DNA of 64,000 bases from Prostheceraeus crozeri (lineage: Eukaryota > Platyhelminthes > Polycladida > Euryleptidae): assembly GCA_907163375.1 (NCBI GenBank), contig CAJQUW010007090.1, positions 1-64,000 on the forward strand, in the 5' to 3' direction. The position numbers and the translations under genes are program-made. Of this stretch, positions 1-11,999 are shown piece by piece. How positions within the stretch are numbered: position 1 is the first letter of the stretch; the number at the start of each line of letters is the position of its first letter. The notes beneath the pieces were generated by a model, which was not told the origin of the DNA, ran no database searches, and saw nothing but the letters and a program-made list of their open reading frames with translations.

Positions 1-612
1 CCCTAACCGATTGAGCTCCAACTTTGCAAACACACTCATTAGATGTAGAGTGATAAAGTATGACTGACTCAGGTTCCACATCTCTGTCTCATAATAATAC
101 TGTGACTGATTATAAAGGCCTATTTTAGGGGAATTCATGTTGGGACCCCTTTACAGTCCCCACAACCACAGACCCTAACCGATTGAGCTCCAACTTTGCA
201 AACACACTCATTAGATGTAGAGTGATAAAGTATGACTGACTCAGGTTCCATCTCTGTCTCATTCATTACTTGTGACTGATTATAAAGGCCTATTTTAGGG
301 GAATTCATGTTCGGGACCCCTTTACAGTCCCCCACAACCACAGACCCTAACCGATTGAGCTCCAACTTTGCAAACACACTCATTAGATGTAGAGTGATGA
401 AGTATGACTGACTCAGGTTCCATCTCTGTCTCATAAATTACTTGTGACTGATTATAAGGCCTATTTTAGGGAATTCATGTTCGGGAACCCCTTTACAGTC
501 CCCCACCCACCACAGACTCCTAACCGATTTTGAGCTCCAACTTTGCAAACACACGCTCATTAGATGATAGAGTGATAAAAGTAATGACTGAACTCAGGTT
601 CCATCTCTGTCC
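1..612. repeat. 172-bp satellite array, left segment
   Basis: Tandem repeat running off the left edge. GAATTC anchor sites lie at 131, 301 and 471, a spacing of 170 bp here against mostly 171-172 bp in the right segment. Each unit contains the landmarks ACCGATTGAGCTCCAACTTT, GTGACTGATTATAAAGGCC and GGGACCCCTTTACAGTCCCC. The last unit (about 475-612) differs from the others almost only by single-base insertions, then breaks off just after the CCATCTCTGTC landmark. Long open frames on the minus strand are a by-product of the repeat, not genes. Confidence 0.96.
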
Positions 613-635
613 TCAATGTTGCATATTTGGTGCGG

Positions 636-1039
636 TCCGCACTCGTTCGAAGGCAACATCTGACGCATTGACAAGGAAGCGTTGGGAAATTTTGGAACGC
701 CCTGCATACAGTCCTGACCTGTCACCTTGTGATTTTCACATTTTTGGTCTCCCTGAAGAAGTTTCTCAAGGGACAACGGATTCGATCAGACGAAGAAGTG
801 AAGACAGCTGTTAGTGAATTGGATCAAAGGACAGCCGAAATCCTTCTTTGACGACGGAATTCAACGCCTACCCAAGCAATGGGACAAGTGCCCGGAAGTC
901 AACGGAGACTTTTTTTGATTGTTGCTTCTGCTTTTATGTTAATAATACAGTTGTTACTAATTGATTGTGCTTTTACTTGGTCTGCTTACTATTCTACAAA
1001 TACAGTATAGCGAACGGGTTTCATTTGAAACACGCCTCA
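636..1039 (+). mobile_element. Mariner transposon, 5'-truncated, dead transposase C-terminus
   Basis: Remnant of a mariner (IS630-Tc1-mariner superfamily) element, whose transposase cuts and pastes at TA dinucleotides. What remains is roughly the last 90 residues of the transposase, spread over three frames. Frame one has the YSPDLSPCDFHIFG block, whose second Asp is the expected last residue of the DD34D catalytic triad. After one shift comes SLKKFLKGQRIRSDEEVKTA. After a second shift comes FFDDGIQRLPKQWDKC, ending with TGA at 916-918. The 3' terminus reads, in reverse complement, TGAGGCGTGTTTCAAATGAA, a mariner-like inverted repeat bordered by TA at 1040-1041. The 5' half, including the DNA-binding domain and the first two catalytic Asp, is absent. 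It sits inside the block that interrupts the satellite. Family assignment is firm; the exact left limit is not. Confidence 0.88.
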
Positions 1040-1041
1040 TA

Positions 1042-1539
1042 TATTGATAGATATGCAGTGGGATAGGCCCTATGCTACTGTATATCTATGTGCGTTATAT
1101 TCAATGAGATATTCATAGCATTGGGTAATATGCCAATTTCTTCCATTGGGTACTTGTATATATATACATTGATCTACAATTGTGTTTGCTGCATATTTGG
1201 TGCGCCGCAGTCATGACTTGCGCTCTAGCGGGACATATAGGCCTTCGTGACCCCATCTGGCCGGCTCGATCGTCCTCTTCTTCGCTGGCCATGTACAAGA
1301 GCAGCGAAGCGGGGGTAAGGAAGTCCAGTGATTGTACCATTCTTCCCATGACACCGGAAAGGGAGCATTACACTCCGATAGAAAAACACTGACAAACCGA
1401 TGAATGAGTGAGGAGGGGATGAGAAAGGGCCAATCCACAATTCAAAAAATCCATGAATCCACCTACAATAGCAAGATATCCTCCAAATTGTGGAAAAACA
1501 CCTGCACTTTCTATCTCATGCTTGACGAAAAATAAATGC
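1042..1539. other. Unassigned remainder of the block interrupting the satellite
   Basis: Continues from the mariner terminus to the point where satellite sequence resumes. Positions 1205-1440 are clearly richer in G+C than the surroundings and carry a short hairpin (CTTCGCTG / CAGCGAAG around 1280-1310). Overlapping open frames of 70-78 codons occur on both strands, but I recognise no domain. A 15-mer, TGCATATTTGGTGCG, at 1190-1204 also occurs at 620-634, just before the mariner piece, so the two flanks share sequence. Confidence 0.5.
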
Positions 1540-4391
1540 ACGGGAGTTCATGTTCGGGACCCCTTTACAGTCCCCCACAACCAGAGACCCTAACCGATTG
1601 AGCTCCAACTTTGCAGACACACTCATTAGATGTAGAGTGATAAAGTATGACTGATTCAGGTTCCATCTCTGTCTCATAAAATACTTGTGACTGAATATAA
1701 AAAGGCCTATTTTAGGGGAATTCATGTTCGGGACCCCTTTACAGTCCCCCACAACCAGAGACCCTAACCGATCGAGCTCCAACTTTGCAAACACACTCAT
1801 TAGATGTAGAGTGATAAAGTATGACTGACTCAGGTTCCATCTCTGTCTCATAAATACTTGTGACTGATTATAAAGGCCTATTTTAGGGGAATTCATGTTC
1901 GGGACCCCTTTACAGTCCCCCACAACCAGAGGACCCTAACCGATTGAGCTCCAACTTTGCAAACACACTCATTGGATGTAGAGTGATAAAGTATGACTGA
2001 TTCAGGTTCCATCTCTGTCTCATAAAATACTTGTGACTGATTATAAAGGCCTATTTTAGGGGAATTCATGTTCGGGACCCCTTTACAGTCCCCACAACCA
2101 GAGACCCTAACCGATTGAGCTCCAACTTTGCAGACACTCTCATTAGTTGTAGAGTGATAAAGTGTGACTGACTCAGGTTCCTTCTCTGTCTCATAAAATA
2201 CTTGTGACTGATTATAAAGGCCTATTTTAGGGGAATTCATGTTCGGGACCCCTTTACAGTCCCCCACAACCAGAGACCCTAACCGATTGAGCTCCAACTT
2301 TGCAAGCACACTCATTAGATGTAGAGTGATAAAGTATGACTGACTCAGGTTCCATCTCTGTCTCATAAAATACTTGTGACTGATTATAAAAGCCTATTTT
2401 AGGGGAATTCATGTTCGGGACCCCTTAACAGTCCCCACAACCAGAGACCCTAACCGATTGAGCTCCAACTTTGCAAACACACTCATTAGATGTAGAGTGA
2501 TAAAGTATGACTGACTCAGGTTCCCTCTCTGTCTCATAAAATACTTGTGACTGAATATAAAGGCCTATTTTAGGGGAATTCATGTTCGGGACCCCTTTAC
2601 AGTCCCCCACAACCAGAGACCCTAACCGATTGAGCTCCAACTTTGCAGACACACTCATTAGATGTAGAGTGATAAAGTATGACTGATTCAGGTTCCATCT
2701 CTGTCTCATAAAATACTTGTGACTGATTATAAAGGCCAATTTTAGGGGAATTCATGTTCGGGACCCCTTTACAGTCCCCCACAACCAGAGACCCTAACCG
2801 ATTGAGCTCCAACTTTGCAAACGCACTCATTGGATGTAGAGTGATAAAGTATGACTGACTCAGGTTCCATCTCTGTCTCATAAAATACTTGTGACTGATT
2901 ATAAAGGCCTATTTTAGGGGAATTCATGTTCGGGACCCCTTTACAGTCCCCCACAACCAGAGACCCTAACCGATTGAGCTCTAACTTTGCAAACACACTC
3001 ATTGGATGTAGAGTGATAAAGTATGACTGACTCAGGTTCCATCTCTGTCTCATAAAATACTTGTGACTGATTATAAAGGCCTATTTTAGGGGAATTCATG
3101 TTCGGGACCCCTTTACAGTCCCCCACAACCAGAGACCCTAACCGATTGAGCTCCAACTTTGCAAGCACACTCATTAGATGTAGAGTAATAAAGTATGACT
3201 GATTCAGGTTCCATCTCTGTCTCATAAAATACTTGTGACTGATTATAAAGGCCTATTTTAGGGGAATTCATGTTCGGGACCCCTTTACAGTCCCCCACAA
3301 CCAGAGACCTACCGATTGAGCTCCAACTTTGCAAACACACTCATTAGATGTAGAGTGATAAAGTATGACTGACTCAGGTTCCATCTCTGTCCTATGAAAT
3401 ACTTGTGACTGATTATAAAGGCCTATTTTAGGGGAATTCATGTTCGGGACCCCTTTACAGTCCCTCACAAACAGAGACCCTAACCGATTGATCTCCAACT
3501 TTGCAGACACACTCATTAGATGTAGAGTAATAAAGTATGACTGACTCAGGTTCCATCTCTGTCTCATAAAATACTTGTGACTGATTATAAAGGCCTATTT
3601 TAGGGAATTCATGTCGGGACCCCTTTACAGTCCCCCACAACCAGAGACCCTAACCGATTGAGCTCTAACTTTGCAAACACACTCATTGGATGTAGAGTGA
3701 TAAAGTATGACTGATTCAGGTTCCATCTCTGTCCCTATGAAATACTTGTGACTGATTATAAAGGCCTATTTTAGGGGAATTCATGTTCGGGACCCCTTTA
3801 CAGTCCCCCACAACCAGAGACCCTAACCGATTGAGCTCCAACTTTGCAGACACACTCATTAGATGTAGAGTAATAAAGTATGACTGACTCAGGTTCCATC
3901 TCTGTCTCATAAAATACTTGTGACTGATTATAGAGGCCTAATTTAGGGGAATTCATGTTTGGGACCCCTTTACAGTCCCCACAACCAGAGACCCTAACCG
4001 ATTGAGCTCCAACTTTGCAAACACACTCATTAGATCTAGAGAGATAAAGAATGACTGAAACAGGTTCCATCTCTGTCTCATAAATACTTGTGACAGATTA
4101 TAAAGGCCTATTTTAGGGGAATTCATGTTCGGGACCCCTTTACAGTCCCCCACAACCAGAGACCCTAACCGATTGAGCTCCAACTTTGCAAACGCACTCA
4201 TTGGATGTAGAGTGATAAAGTATGACTGATTCAGGTTCCATCTCTGTCTAATAAAATACTTGTGACTGATTATAAAGGCCTATTTTAGGGGAATTCATGT
4301 TCGGGACCCCTTTACAGTCCCCCACAACCAGAGACCCTAACCGATTGAGCTCCAACTTTGCAAACACACTCATTAGATGTAGAGTGATAAA
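1540..4391. repeat. 172-bp satellite array, right segment
   Basis: Seventeen further anchor sites (1544, 1718, 1889, 2062, 2233, 2405, 2576, 2748, 2920, 3092, 3264, 3434, 3605, 3777, 3949, 4119, 4291), spaced 170-174 bp with a mode of 172. Units are highly similar and differ by scattered substitutions, for example GACTCAGG versus GATTCAGG. Because 172 is not a multiple of three, each unit shifts the reading frame, so minus-strand frames rarely run beyond two or three units. The array ends sharply inside a unit, after GTAGAGTGATAAA. Confidence 0.97.
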
Positions 4392-6726
4392 TTAGGATAA
4401 AGCAATAGCGAAGGTTATGTACATAGAGGTCATGGAGTCATGGCCATATTAATCCAGTTTCATCATCTTTTATTCCTGTCTTACAATATGTGTTACAAAA
4501 CACGGATTGATTTTACTACGGTGACAATCAGATGAACTTTTCCGCATTTCCCAGTTTTTTTTGTCATAAAAAGTGTCAGTGGAATGAACTGTTCTCCCAC
4601 TTTTTTAGTTAATTTTGAATTGTTTATCACATTATAATTAATATTTTCAATATTTCATTAGGAAACTCTCATATAAGAAATGTCTCGAACAAAATTCCAA
4701 AAGCTGCCAATGGCAATTTAGTGATACCGATATTGATAGAAGATAGGTTTTCCTTGTCGCATATTATTCTGCCTTTCATTCTGAGAATTTGCAATATCTT
4801 ATTCTCACGATTTATGCAAATAGTTTTTGTGCCAATTTATCATGTTTGTCGTGTGACATGTCATGGTCCATGTCTCAATTACTTGTGCTAGCTTTTTTCA
4901 CTGTGATTACGTGGAAGACATCTGTTATGACTTGTAATGGCCTGTCTGTAATTGGGGCGAGACTAATCTCACTAGGTATACCGTAAATTCAATAAGTCAT
5001 CCGCACGCGTTACACCCAACGTTGTTTTAGAAGTCTCATGGCAAGAGCTTTCGAAGTGAACCCTTTTTTTCTGTGATGTACAGGGATTTGCCAAGCTATT
5101 AGCAATGACGATAGATGCCTTGTGGGATGTTCTATGCAAAAATAACGACATGGAAGTTACAATGATTGAGAAATTATACCCACGTGTTCCGAATATTTAA
5201 ATATTGCGCTGTTATTTCTTATGGGGTTTGCAAGAGCTTGTTATAGTTACTGGAATTAAACAAAAAGGAGCCAACGCCGTTGAGCTGCTTTTCAAGGTCA
5301 ACCAAGTGACCATGGAATTGCGAATTTTCACCATTGTGTTCCTGATTAGAGCTACAAAGGAAGCCAAGGTTTTGTTGATGATTATTTCAGCTCCATACGT
5401 TGGTGCCAATGTTGATCGATGTTGATACATCTCAACAAATTGTATATGAAGTTGTGTGAGATGTTGATTCTGGTTTGACACTTACCATTAGGGATGATAG
5501 AGTCAAGTGTTACATATAAACGATATTAGATATTGCTTATTTGGAGTTATATTTCAACAACTGCCTGTGATGGCAATGCTTAATCGTGGCAAGGCATTGA
5601 TATCAAGGATGTCACTCTACACGTCTGCTTTCCTACATTGCCAACATCAGATTTTTAGTCTAGTGAATACACAATATCTTAAGCGAGAAATATCGATGTT
5701 GACCTCCTCTCGTGTTTTATAATTTTGTAATCACAAGTACCTGTTGACCGGTGCCAGATTTTTATTTGGCCGACCGACTATACCTGTTTCCATGCATATT
5801 TTTTTCTTTGCAATGCAGTTTGTGTGTTTGCTGGTGCTGTGATGTTTCACTCATTTAGGGTTACAGCAATTGCCGCCATGGAGTGAGTATGTACATATGA
5901 GCACATACATCGGATAACATTATGTCTGTCTATGATTAGGACCGATTAGGACTATATTATTTGATTATAAAATTATTATAACATTATTATCCTCATAATG
6001 TAATCCGATGTCTATGCATGTGAGTATACACTCTATGGTTATTGCCATGCGCATTTGCGGTTGTCTCTCTTCTGAATTACTTGCCTACAGAGCAGTGACG
6101 CTGTTAGTGAGGTCTTCATCAAACAAAAGCAAGTTTGAGAATTATTTGCGAAAATGATACTGACAAATATGCATCCGTAGAAATCGAACATCAGCACCAG
6201 GTGCCTTAGTGCTTGCTGTTCGATGTCTCTGTGTGCATCATTCTTTATCCTTTAGAATGCATGATGGTTGGTAGGTTGGCGATGGCTTTAGCCATAGACA
6301 TCGAACAACAACAACTAGGCAACAACAACTGTCCGTGGCTTTAGCTATACGGATTCATATAATTCTCACCAATTTTGTGCTATTCGCAGCACATGGACAT
6401 CAAACCAAATATCACTTTCTATTGTTGCGGTATAATCGATCATCATCACCAATCAACATGATCGCGCTACGTTCACATTATATTGGGTATGTCGTGGGAT
6501 GTTTAATAAAACGTTCTTAATGTAATTTTGTGCTTTGATTTTGCTCGATTGCTCACAAAAAGCTTCTCATATGCCGTTTTAATTAAATACATTTTTCGCA
6601 AGCGCCGATCGATCAGCCACAGAAGTTAGCCGTTTATCTTCCACTGGGAAGTGGATAGTCGCCCTAAAACCACTTGAATTTCAGTTAAAATCTGCTAGAC
6701 TTAGAGCTCATTAACCGCCACAGCTA
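4392..6726. other. AT-rich DNA, no gene seen
   Basis: Begins abruptly at the satellite edge. Open frames here are short (at most 89 codons), lack recognisable domains and overlap on both strands (for example 5204-5425 and 5212-5481), as expected by chance. No RNA gene or transposon end was recognised. Confidence 0.6.
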
Positions 6727-6975
6727 GTGTGACTGATTCAGTTTCCCTCTTGTTTTTTTGGATGAACTGTGACTGATTATAATTCAAAATCTGTGATAAA
6801 ATCCTCACATACGCGCTTAGAATCACTCTGGTATTCAAACTGAGCATGCCAGCGTCATGAAACTTCACCTGCAAATGTCAAATGTTATCAACAATGCTCC
6901 ATCCTACTTTTGACTTAAACTGAAGCATATAAGAAATTCTGTGACTGATTATAATTTTTTTCAGTTTGACTGATT
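6727..6975. repeat. Diverged relic of the satellite unit
   Basis: Positions 6727-6782 match about one third of the satellite unit: GTGACTGATTCAG, then a TTTCCCTCTTG stretch, then GTGACTGATTATAA at the expected distance. A second GTGACTGATTATA starts at 6941, exactly 172 bp after the first at 6769, the satellite period. A shorter TTGACTGATTATA follows at about 6964. The intervening DNA is too diverged to align by eye. Either an old tandem pair or a source-like locus outside the array. Confidence 0.6.
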
Positions 6976-6989
6976 ATACATTTTCCAGA

Positions 6990-7633
6990 TTATCTTATCT
7001 TAGTATACCTGGCAGACACGCGGTTTGCTATCATTTTAGATAATACTCCGAGTCTGGAAATAGGTTTGGTGAGAAATGAAAATACGTGAAGAGTATGTTT
7101 TGAATCCACAATAGGCATCAAGTGCGATCCATTTAGTAAATCCATAGCTATTTGTGCGCAATGAGTATTATTCACAAGGTGCCGAAAACAGGTACGTATT
7201 TAGGTGCAGTTGCATGTCTCAATGAAAGTATCAATGTTCCATGTTGTGGTGGTAAATTTATCGGTAATAATTACCATTTAAAGCACCATTTGCACCAAAA
7301 GTTTTTCCATGAAGTGTTACAGTAAAACTGCAAATTTTATCGATTTGTTTTTGCCACAACGTAAAAGATTGTCATGCTGCTGTATGCATGCCTATAAGTT
7401 GGGCTTATACTTTTGATGTGAAATTGTCCGTACATTTTTCAGATATCAATCAGGACTTCATATCAAATAAATCATGAATCATAAAAAAATATATATTCAT
7501 ACATTGAATCGTGACAGATGATGTGTATCCATGCACCATGCATTATGTGATCACAAATAACAGCATAAAGAAGAGATATCAGGGACGGTGACCAAGTTTA
7601 TGCTGCAACTAAATTTCAGTTCAGTAAGTTATT
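6990..7633. other. AT-rich DNA, no gene seen
   Basis: No supported feature. A short palindrome, GGTAATAATTACC, lies near 7263 and resembles motifs at 15075-15196 in the intron. Confidence 0.5.
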
Positions 7634-7860
7634 TTGTATTTCAACTCAACTAATGTTGCTCCAAAGGATCAAATCCCTGCAGCTCAAAAAAGGAATATTG
7701 TTTATGAATGCAACAAATGTGGGCAGAACAGAAAGACCTTCCAACATGCGCATCAGTGCACATCTGCCGAAATGGTACCGAGAGGGAAGACAGCGACCTC
7801 ACTCAAAAGCCAAGCCATGACGCAGCTCTCGGAGGAAAACAATAGCAAGACTGGTTGTGG
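7634..7860 (+). mobile_element. Possible Penelope-like element remnant (GIY-YIG region)
   Basis: An open frame of 105 codons begins at 7634. Its early part, with KDQIPAAQKRNIVYECNKCG followed by GQNRKTFQ and a His/Gln-rich stretch, resembles the linker and GIY-YIG endonuclease start of Penelope-like retroelements, where a typical order is P-x-x-x-K-x-x-V-Y-x-x-x-C followed by Y-x-G-Q-T-x-R. The hallmark Tyr-Ile-Gly is missing, so it would be inactive. No reverse transcriptase lies upstream. The call rests on a short motif recognised by eye, and chance similarity is possible. Confidence 0.35.
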
Positions 7861-8463
7861 AACCAATTGCCTGAAAATGTACACCCGAATTGTCTTCGGT
7901 ACTTTCTATGATCCGATTGGTCTTCTTCAGTTCTTCAATATCTACCAATAGACAGGTATAACGGAGTTGGAATGCACTCTCTATTAAGAACTTGAGTGTA
8001 GGGCTAATTAAGAATGTTTTTTTAAATTGCAAATTACACTGACTCGGTCACAGTGGCGAGCATAAAGGCGGATTCTAGAATAGACAGTACAGCGCATTCC
8101 GCTTGATCGGGACATTGTTTCTCGAGACAGTCGATTTATGTGATAAATGCTAATTTCTCGCTTTTAAACGTGATTTTACTATGCGACATTTTCGATTATT
8201 CGTTGTATTACTCTGTTCTAACGGAACAATTAGTGTCCGCAGCACTGAACACTTTGTAGGCCTACAATCAGGCAACTGCTTACCTGAATAATGAGATTAA
8301 AAAACCGACGTACGAGCATTCCGGGAATCTGAAGCATCCAACAAAGTTTGAACTACTTTAAGGCTTACATGATACTTACTAGACTGTAAAAGGTCAGTGT
8401 TAAATGCTGCAAATATTCATACAAAATGTCATCTGGGTCAACTGACATAATAGTGAAAACTTA

Positions 8464-8562
8464 GCGAATTGTATTAGCGGAGCTTAATAAATTGAATCGC
8501 TAAAATTCCGCTAATTATTAATCAACGAATTGTCGAGATCATTTGGCTTGTGCCCACCACTG
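8464..8562 (-). mobile_element. Possible hAT-type transposon end
   Basis: The segment ends, in reverse complement, with CAGTGGTGGGCACAAGCC, which has the CAG start and general look of hAT termini. Just inside are short inverted runs of GCTAA / TTAGC type (for example TTAGCGGA and TCCGCTAA). A candidate opposite end begins CAGTGGCGAGCATAA at 8051, but the 8-bp flanks do not match, so pairing is not supported. Confidence 0.3.
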
Positions 8563-11500
8563 GTTATCTTTAAAGTGTTATTTGGAGAGAAAAAACCTTT
8601 CAGTTCAACTTCGTAGGTTACAAGGTGCATCTACTATGCATTCGATAGAAGAGAATCGATCGCATGTGCAATCACATAAGGGCTCAAGAACATTGCTTCT
8701 TTGAAAGAGAAGCTTTTAATAGAAAATTATATATTTTATTGAAATTTTCTTCTTAAAGTTTATCAAATAGTGGCATACATGATACAATATAAACCTCTGA
8801 AAAATAATAAGTATTGGCTTTGAGGTTAACAGCTTTTGTTGATGTATAGATTAATTTGATTGCCATTATAAAGATCACTTAACTTAAATGCAGTTAATGT
8901 TCATGACTTAATACATCAACGCGGAATATGATTGTACGTCTCTAAATGAGATGAAGTTTCTTCATAATGACTAAAACTTTATATTTCATTTCACAATGCT
9001 GTCTAGAGATTGTGGGGCTATGAATAATGTCCACATTAATTGCATTATATAATAGTGCAGAACATTACATTGTAATTTGAATTTATGATTGCACATTAGA
9101 GACCAGTATTCAATCAACTACTTATGGATGTTTTATTTCACCATATACAATATATAGTACATATTTGCATATTATGGTCATATAGGAAAAACGTATGCAC
9201 TACCATTTTCTTGCACATTACATGACTAATTATGTCAAAGCGAGTTCATGAAAATCGCTAGTGTTCGACTAGTAGAAAGTCAAGCGATGCATTTCAATGG
9301 AGAGAATATTGAAAAAAGTATCTGACTCGAAGTAAAATTCATTGAAATCAAAGCAAACTTTAATAAACACGACGGACCTTCTGCCGTCTAGAGCCTTTTT
9401 CACGGTCAATGTTCAAACATCTTATACATGAATAAGTGCTTATTCACCACTAATTTTCTCCGCAAACGTCCGTTGTGCCTACTTTTTGGCTCTAAAATTG
9501 GCTGTAGTACGAATTTCTGTCCAATTATTGTATGAGATAAATAGCTAATACAAACAAATATTTGTGTGAAATCCAGAAGATTTTGGATTCTTTAAACTGA
9601 CTACAGAGCTTAAAAAGTCTTGCTAACGAGCGTCCGTTACTGTATGGAATTGCCTACCTTTCAGCATTTACCAGAGTAATATAACCCGAGAGAAATTTGT
9701 TCTGATTCGTTCGAAATACTCTAAATTTTACAAAAGTTACCTGGTAAATTGAATTTAATGAAATATCAATATAAAAAAAAAAAATGAAATATTTTGACAA
9801 TTTAGATGTTCTATATGTTCCTTATCTGAAATATGCGAAAGCATTTTTTATATTTGCTATTAAGCAATATCTCATCAGAACTTTAACTATTTTAGCGCTT
9901 TATTGCCGCGCTGTTATTAGCCTTTCTTCACATTATGACATGAGGAATACACGCATGTCACAACTCCTCATGACATGAAATATGCTTAGTGGTAAATTTC
10001 GGCAATATGTCACTCTTTTTAAGAGGTCGTGCCTATTTTATTGAATTTGAGATAGAACTTTTTCCCTAACCTCAAGCGTCATGCAACTTACATGTATATT
10101 GTGATTAATTATCGCTAAAATGATTATTATTAATTATTCTAATATAATTAAGTTGTCTTGCGACCTTCATTGTCCAAGATACAATTTTTTCCGAAAGGGT
10201 TATATCGCAAAACAGGCTAATGATCGGTCACTCGTATTGAATGAAAGTTACATAAACTTCACCCAGTCATTAAGCAAGGCAATATGTAATTGTATCATTA
10301 TCTACAATAAAAAGTCAAGGAGCTACATGGAATAGCAATCAAAAAGTTGTTTAGGAAAACTCATTTATTAATTGACCAGAGGTTCTGAAAACCGAGATGC
10401 GACCATTTAAAAATACCCTTTTTATCACCGGCTTTACAATCCATCTACAAGACCGATAATTTGCAATATTAACATTGATTTTGAAATTTAGATAAATATT
10501 TTACTTTAAACAGCCTTTGATTTATTTGCATGAACATGCGCAAATGTAGGACGGAAGTAACATAGATTTGTGACGTAGAAATTGTGTATTGTTAATTTAA
10601 TACATACATTTGAAGTGTGCTATTGTTCTATACATCCTTCTACGCTAGTAAGGCGAGGTTTTGATATCCATGCACGAGCGTCATCCTCGGCTGTCATATC
10701 ACCTGCCCTTGCAACAGACTAATATGTATTGCAGTACCACTAGAGCAAATAAATTTGCATTAGGCCGATACAAACCCACCTATTAATATTTTGCAGTATT
10801 TTTTTATTGATCAACAATTTTTTGTTGAGTGTGACTGGTGGCATATTTTACATCATAATCACTCTCACCGACAGCCACCTTAAAGCAATAAATCTTTAAA
10901 ACACCTCTGAGAAATTGGTATGCTTCTAGCAATCAAATAATTGCTGTTAACCAATAAGGAATGACATTGGAAAATGTGAGGGAATCGTCCCAAATTAACG
11001 AAAAATTTCAGATAATAAACGGAATCTTTTCATAATTTTAACCATATAGGTTTGGTGAGAGATGACTCCAGAAATGTAATGCACGAAAATGACGATTAAT
11101 ATGACTTATTCAGCACCGACGATTCGGACATCGTCCTTTGTCAAGGCAAAATGCAAACATGCGCACATGCATGACAAAGCTTGTATACCAGGTACATAGC
11201 ATATATGGAGCTGTTAACACACGTCAAATTAGAAGTCGGTCACTTCATTGATGATGAGCCTGAATCGCAAAATTTTCAAAGACTAGAAAAAGATGTTTCC
11301 TTACACTATAATATTGACAATCAAGTTTTCTTCATTATTTTAGATAGATTTTTGTTGGTAGTATAGATTTTTTGAAATATCATCTATTGTTTCATTTTTT
11401 ATCATTTTGAAAAAAACTGTAATTCATGCGAAAGATAACAATGAAAATGTAATTTACGTGGTTGTTTTTCATGATGAAAAATAACATTGAGGGGAATAAT

Positions 11501-11999
11501 TGTTAGACTATCTACTGTATATTGATTATATCTAAAAATCACGAAATAGGCTGATCAAGTCCACTGTTGAACTATAATATGCGTCATACTTATGCAGTCA
11601 CATTCAAATAACAGTGGCATCATGCAATAAAACACACAAAACGGATTTTATTTGAGGGGCGGGCTTTTTTCGAGAAAATGCGTTAATTAAAGGCGACGGC
11701 TTTAATACACTGTCTCTATGAACATGTATGATTTGACGCGATTTTCAAATTCTTTAGACTACTGATGCATACAAATATACAGTAGTACCAAATGTAATTT
11801 TGAATAGTATAAGGATATCAAAACAGATTGCAGAAATATTCTTGGCTTAGTATTCATTTCAAGTTTCCTGTTGATTCGTAGTGGTTGAATCAATCAGTTG
11901 GGGACCGCAAGGGTTCCATGCCATGCGTATCCACACATGCTGCTGGATAAGGAATGGGTGGTAATGCGACATACATAGTCGCTCGACATCTATCATTCG
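8563..11999. other. AT-rich DNA, no gene seen
   Basis: No coding exon, RNA gene or complete transposon was recognised. Open frames are short and AT-biased. G+C content rises only as the presumed leader of the channel gene is approached. Confidence 0.6.

Noticed and set aside
1516..4201. Many minus-strand open frames encoding a repeated peptide in the satellite (up to 157 codons)
   Set aside because: The same DNA unit is read in changing frames because 172 is not divisible by three, and unit variants break the frames. Nothing suggests selection on protein.
1..4391. CRISPR array
   Set aside because: Units are adjacent 172-bp repeats without unique spacers, in an animal-type genome.
8051..8562. 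Pair of CAGTGG ends as a complete hAT element
   Set aside because: The ends are similar (CAGTGGCGAGCATAA and CAGTGGTGGGCACAA), but the 8-bp flanks CTCGGTCA and GTTATCTT do not match, so only the right end is kept as a tentative feature.
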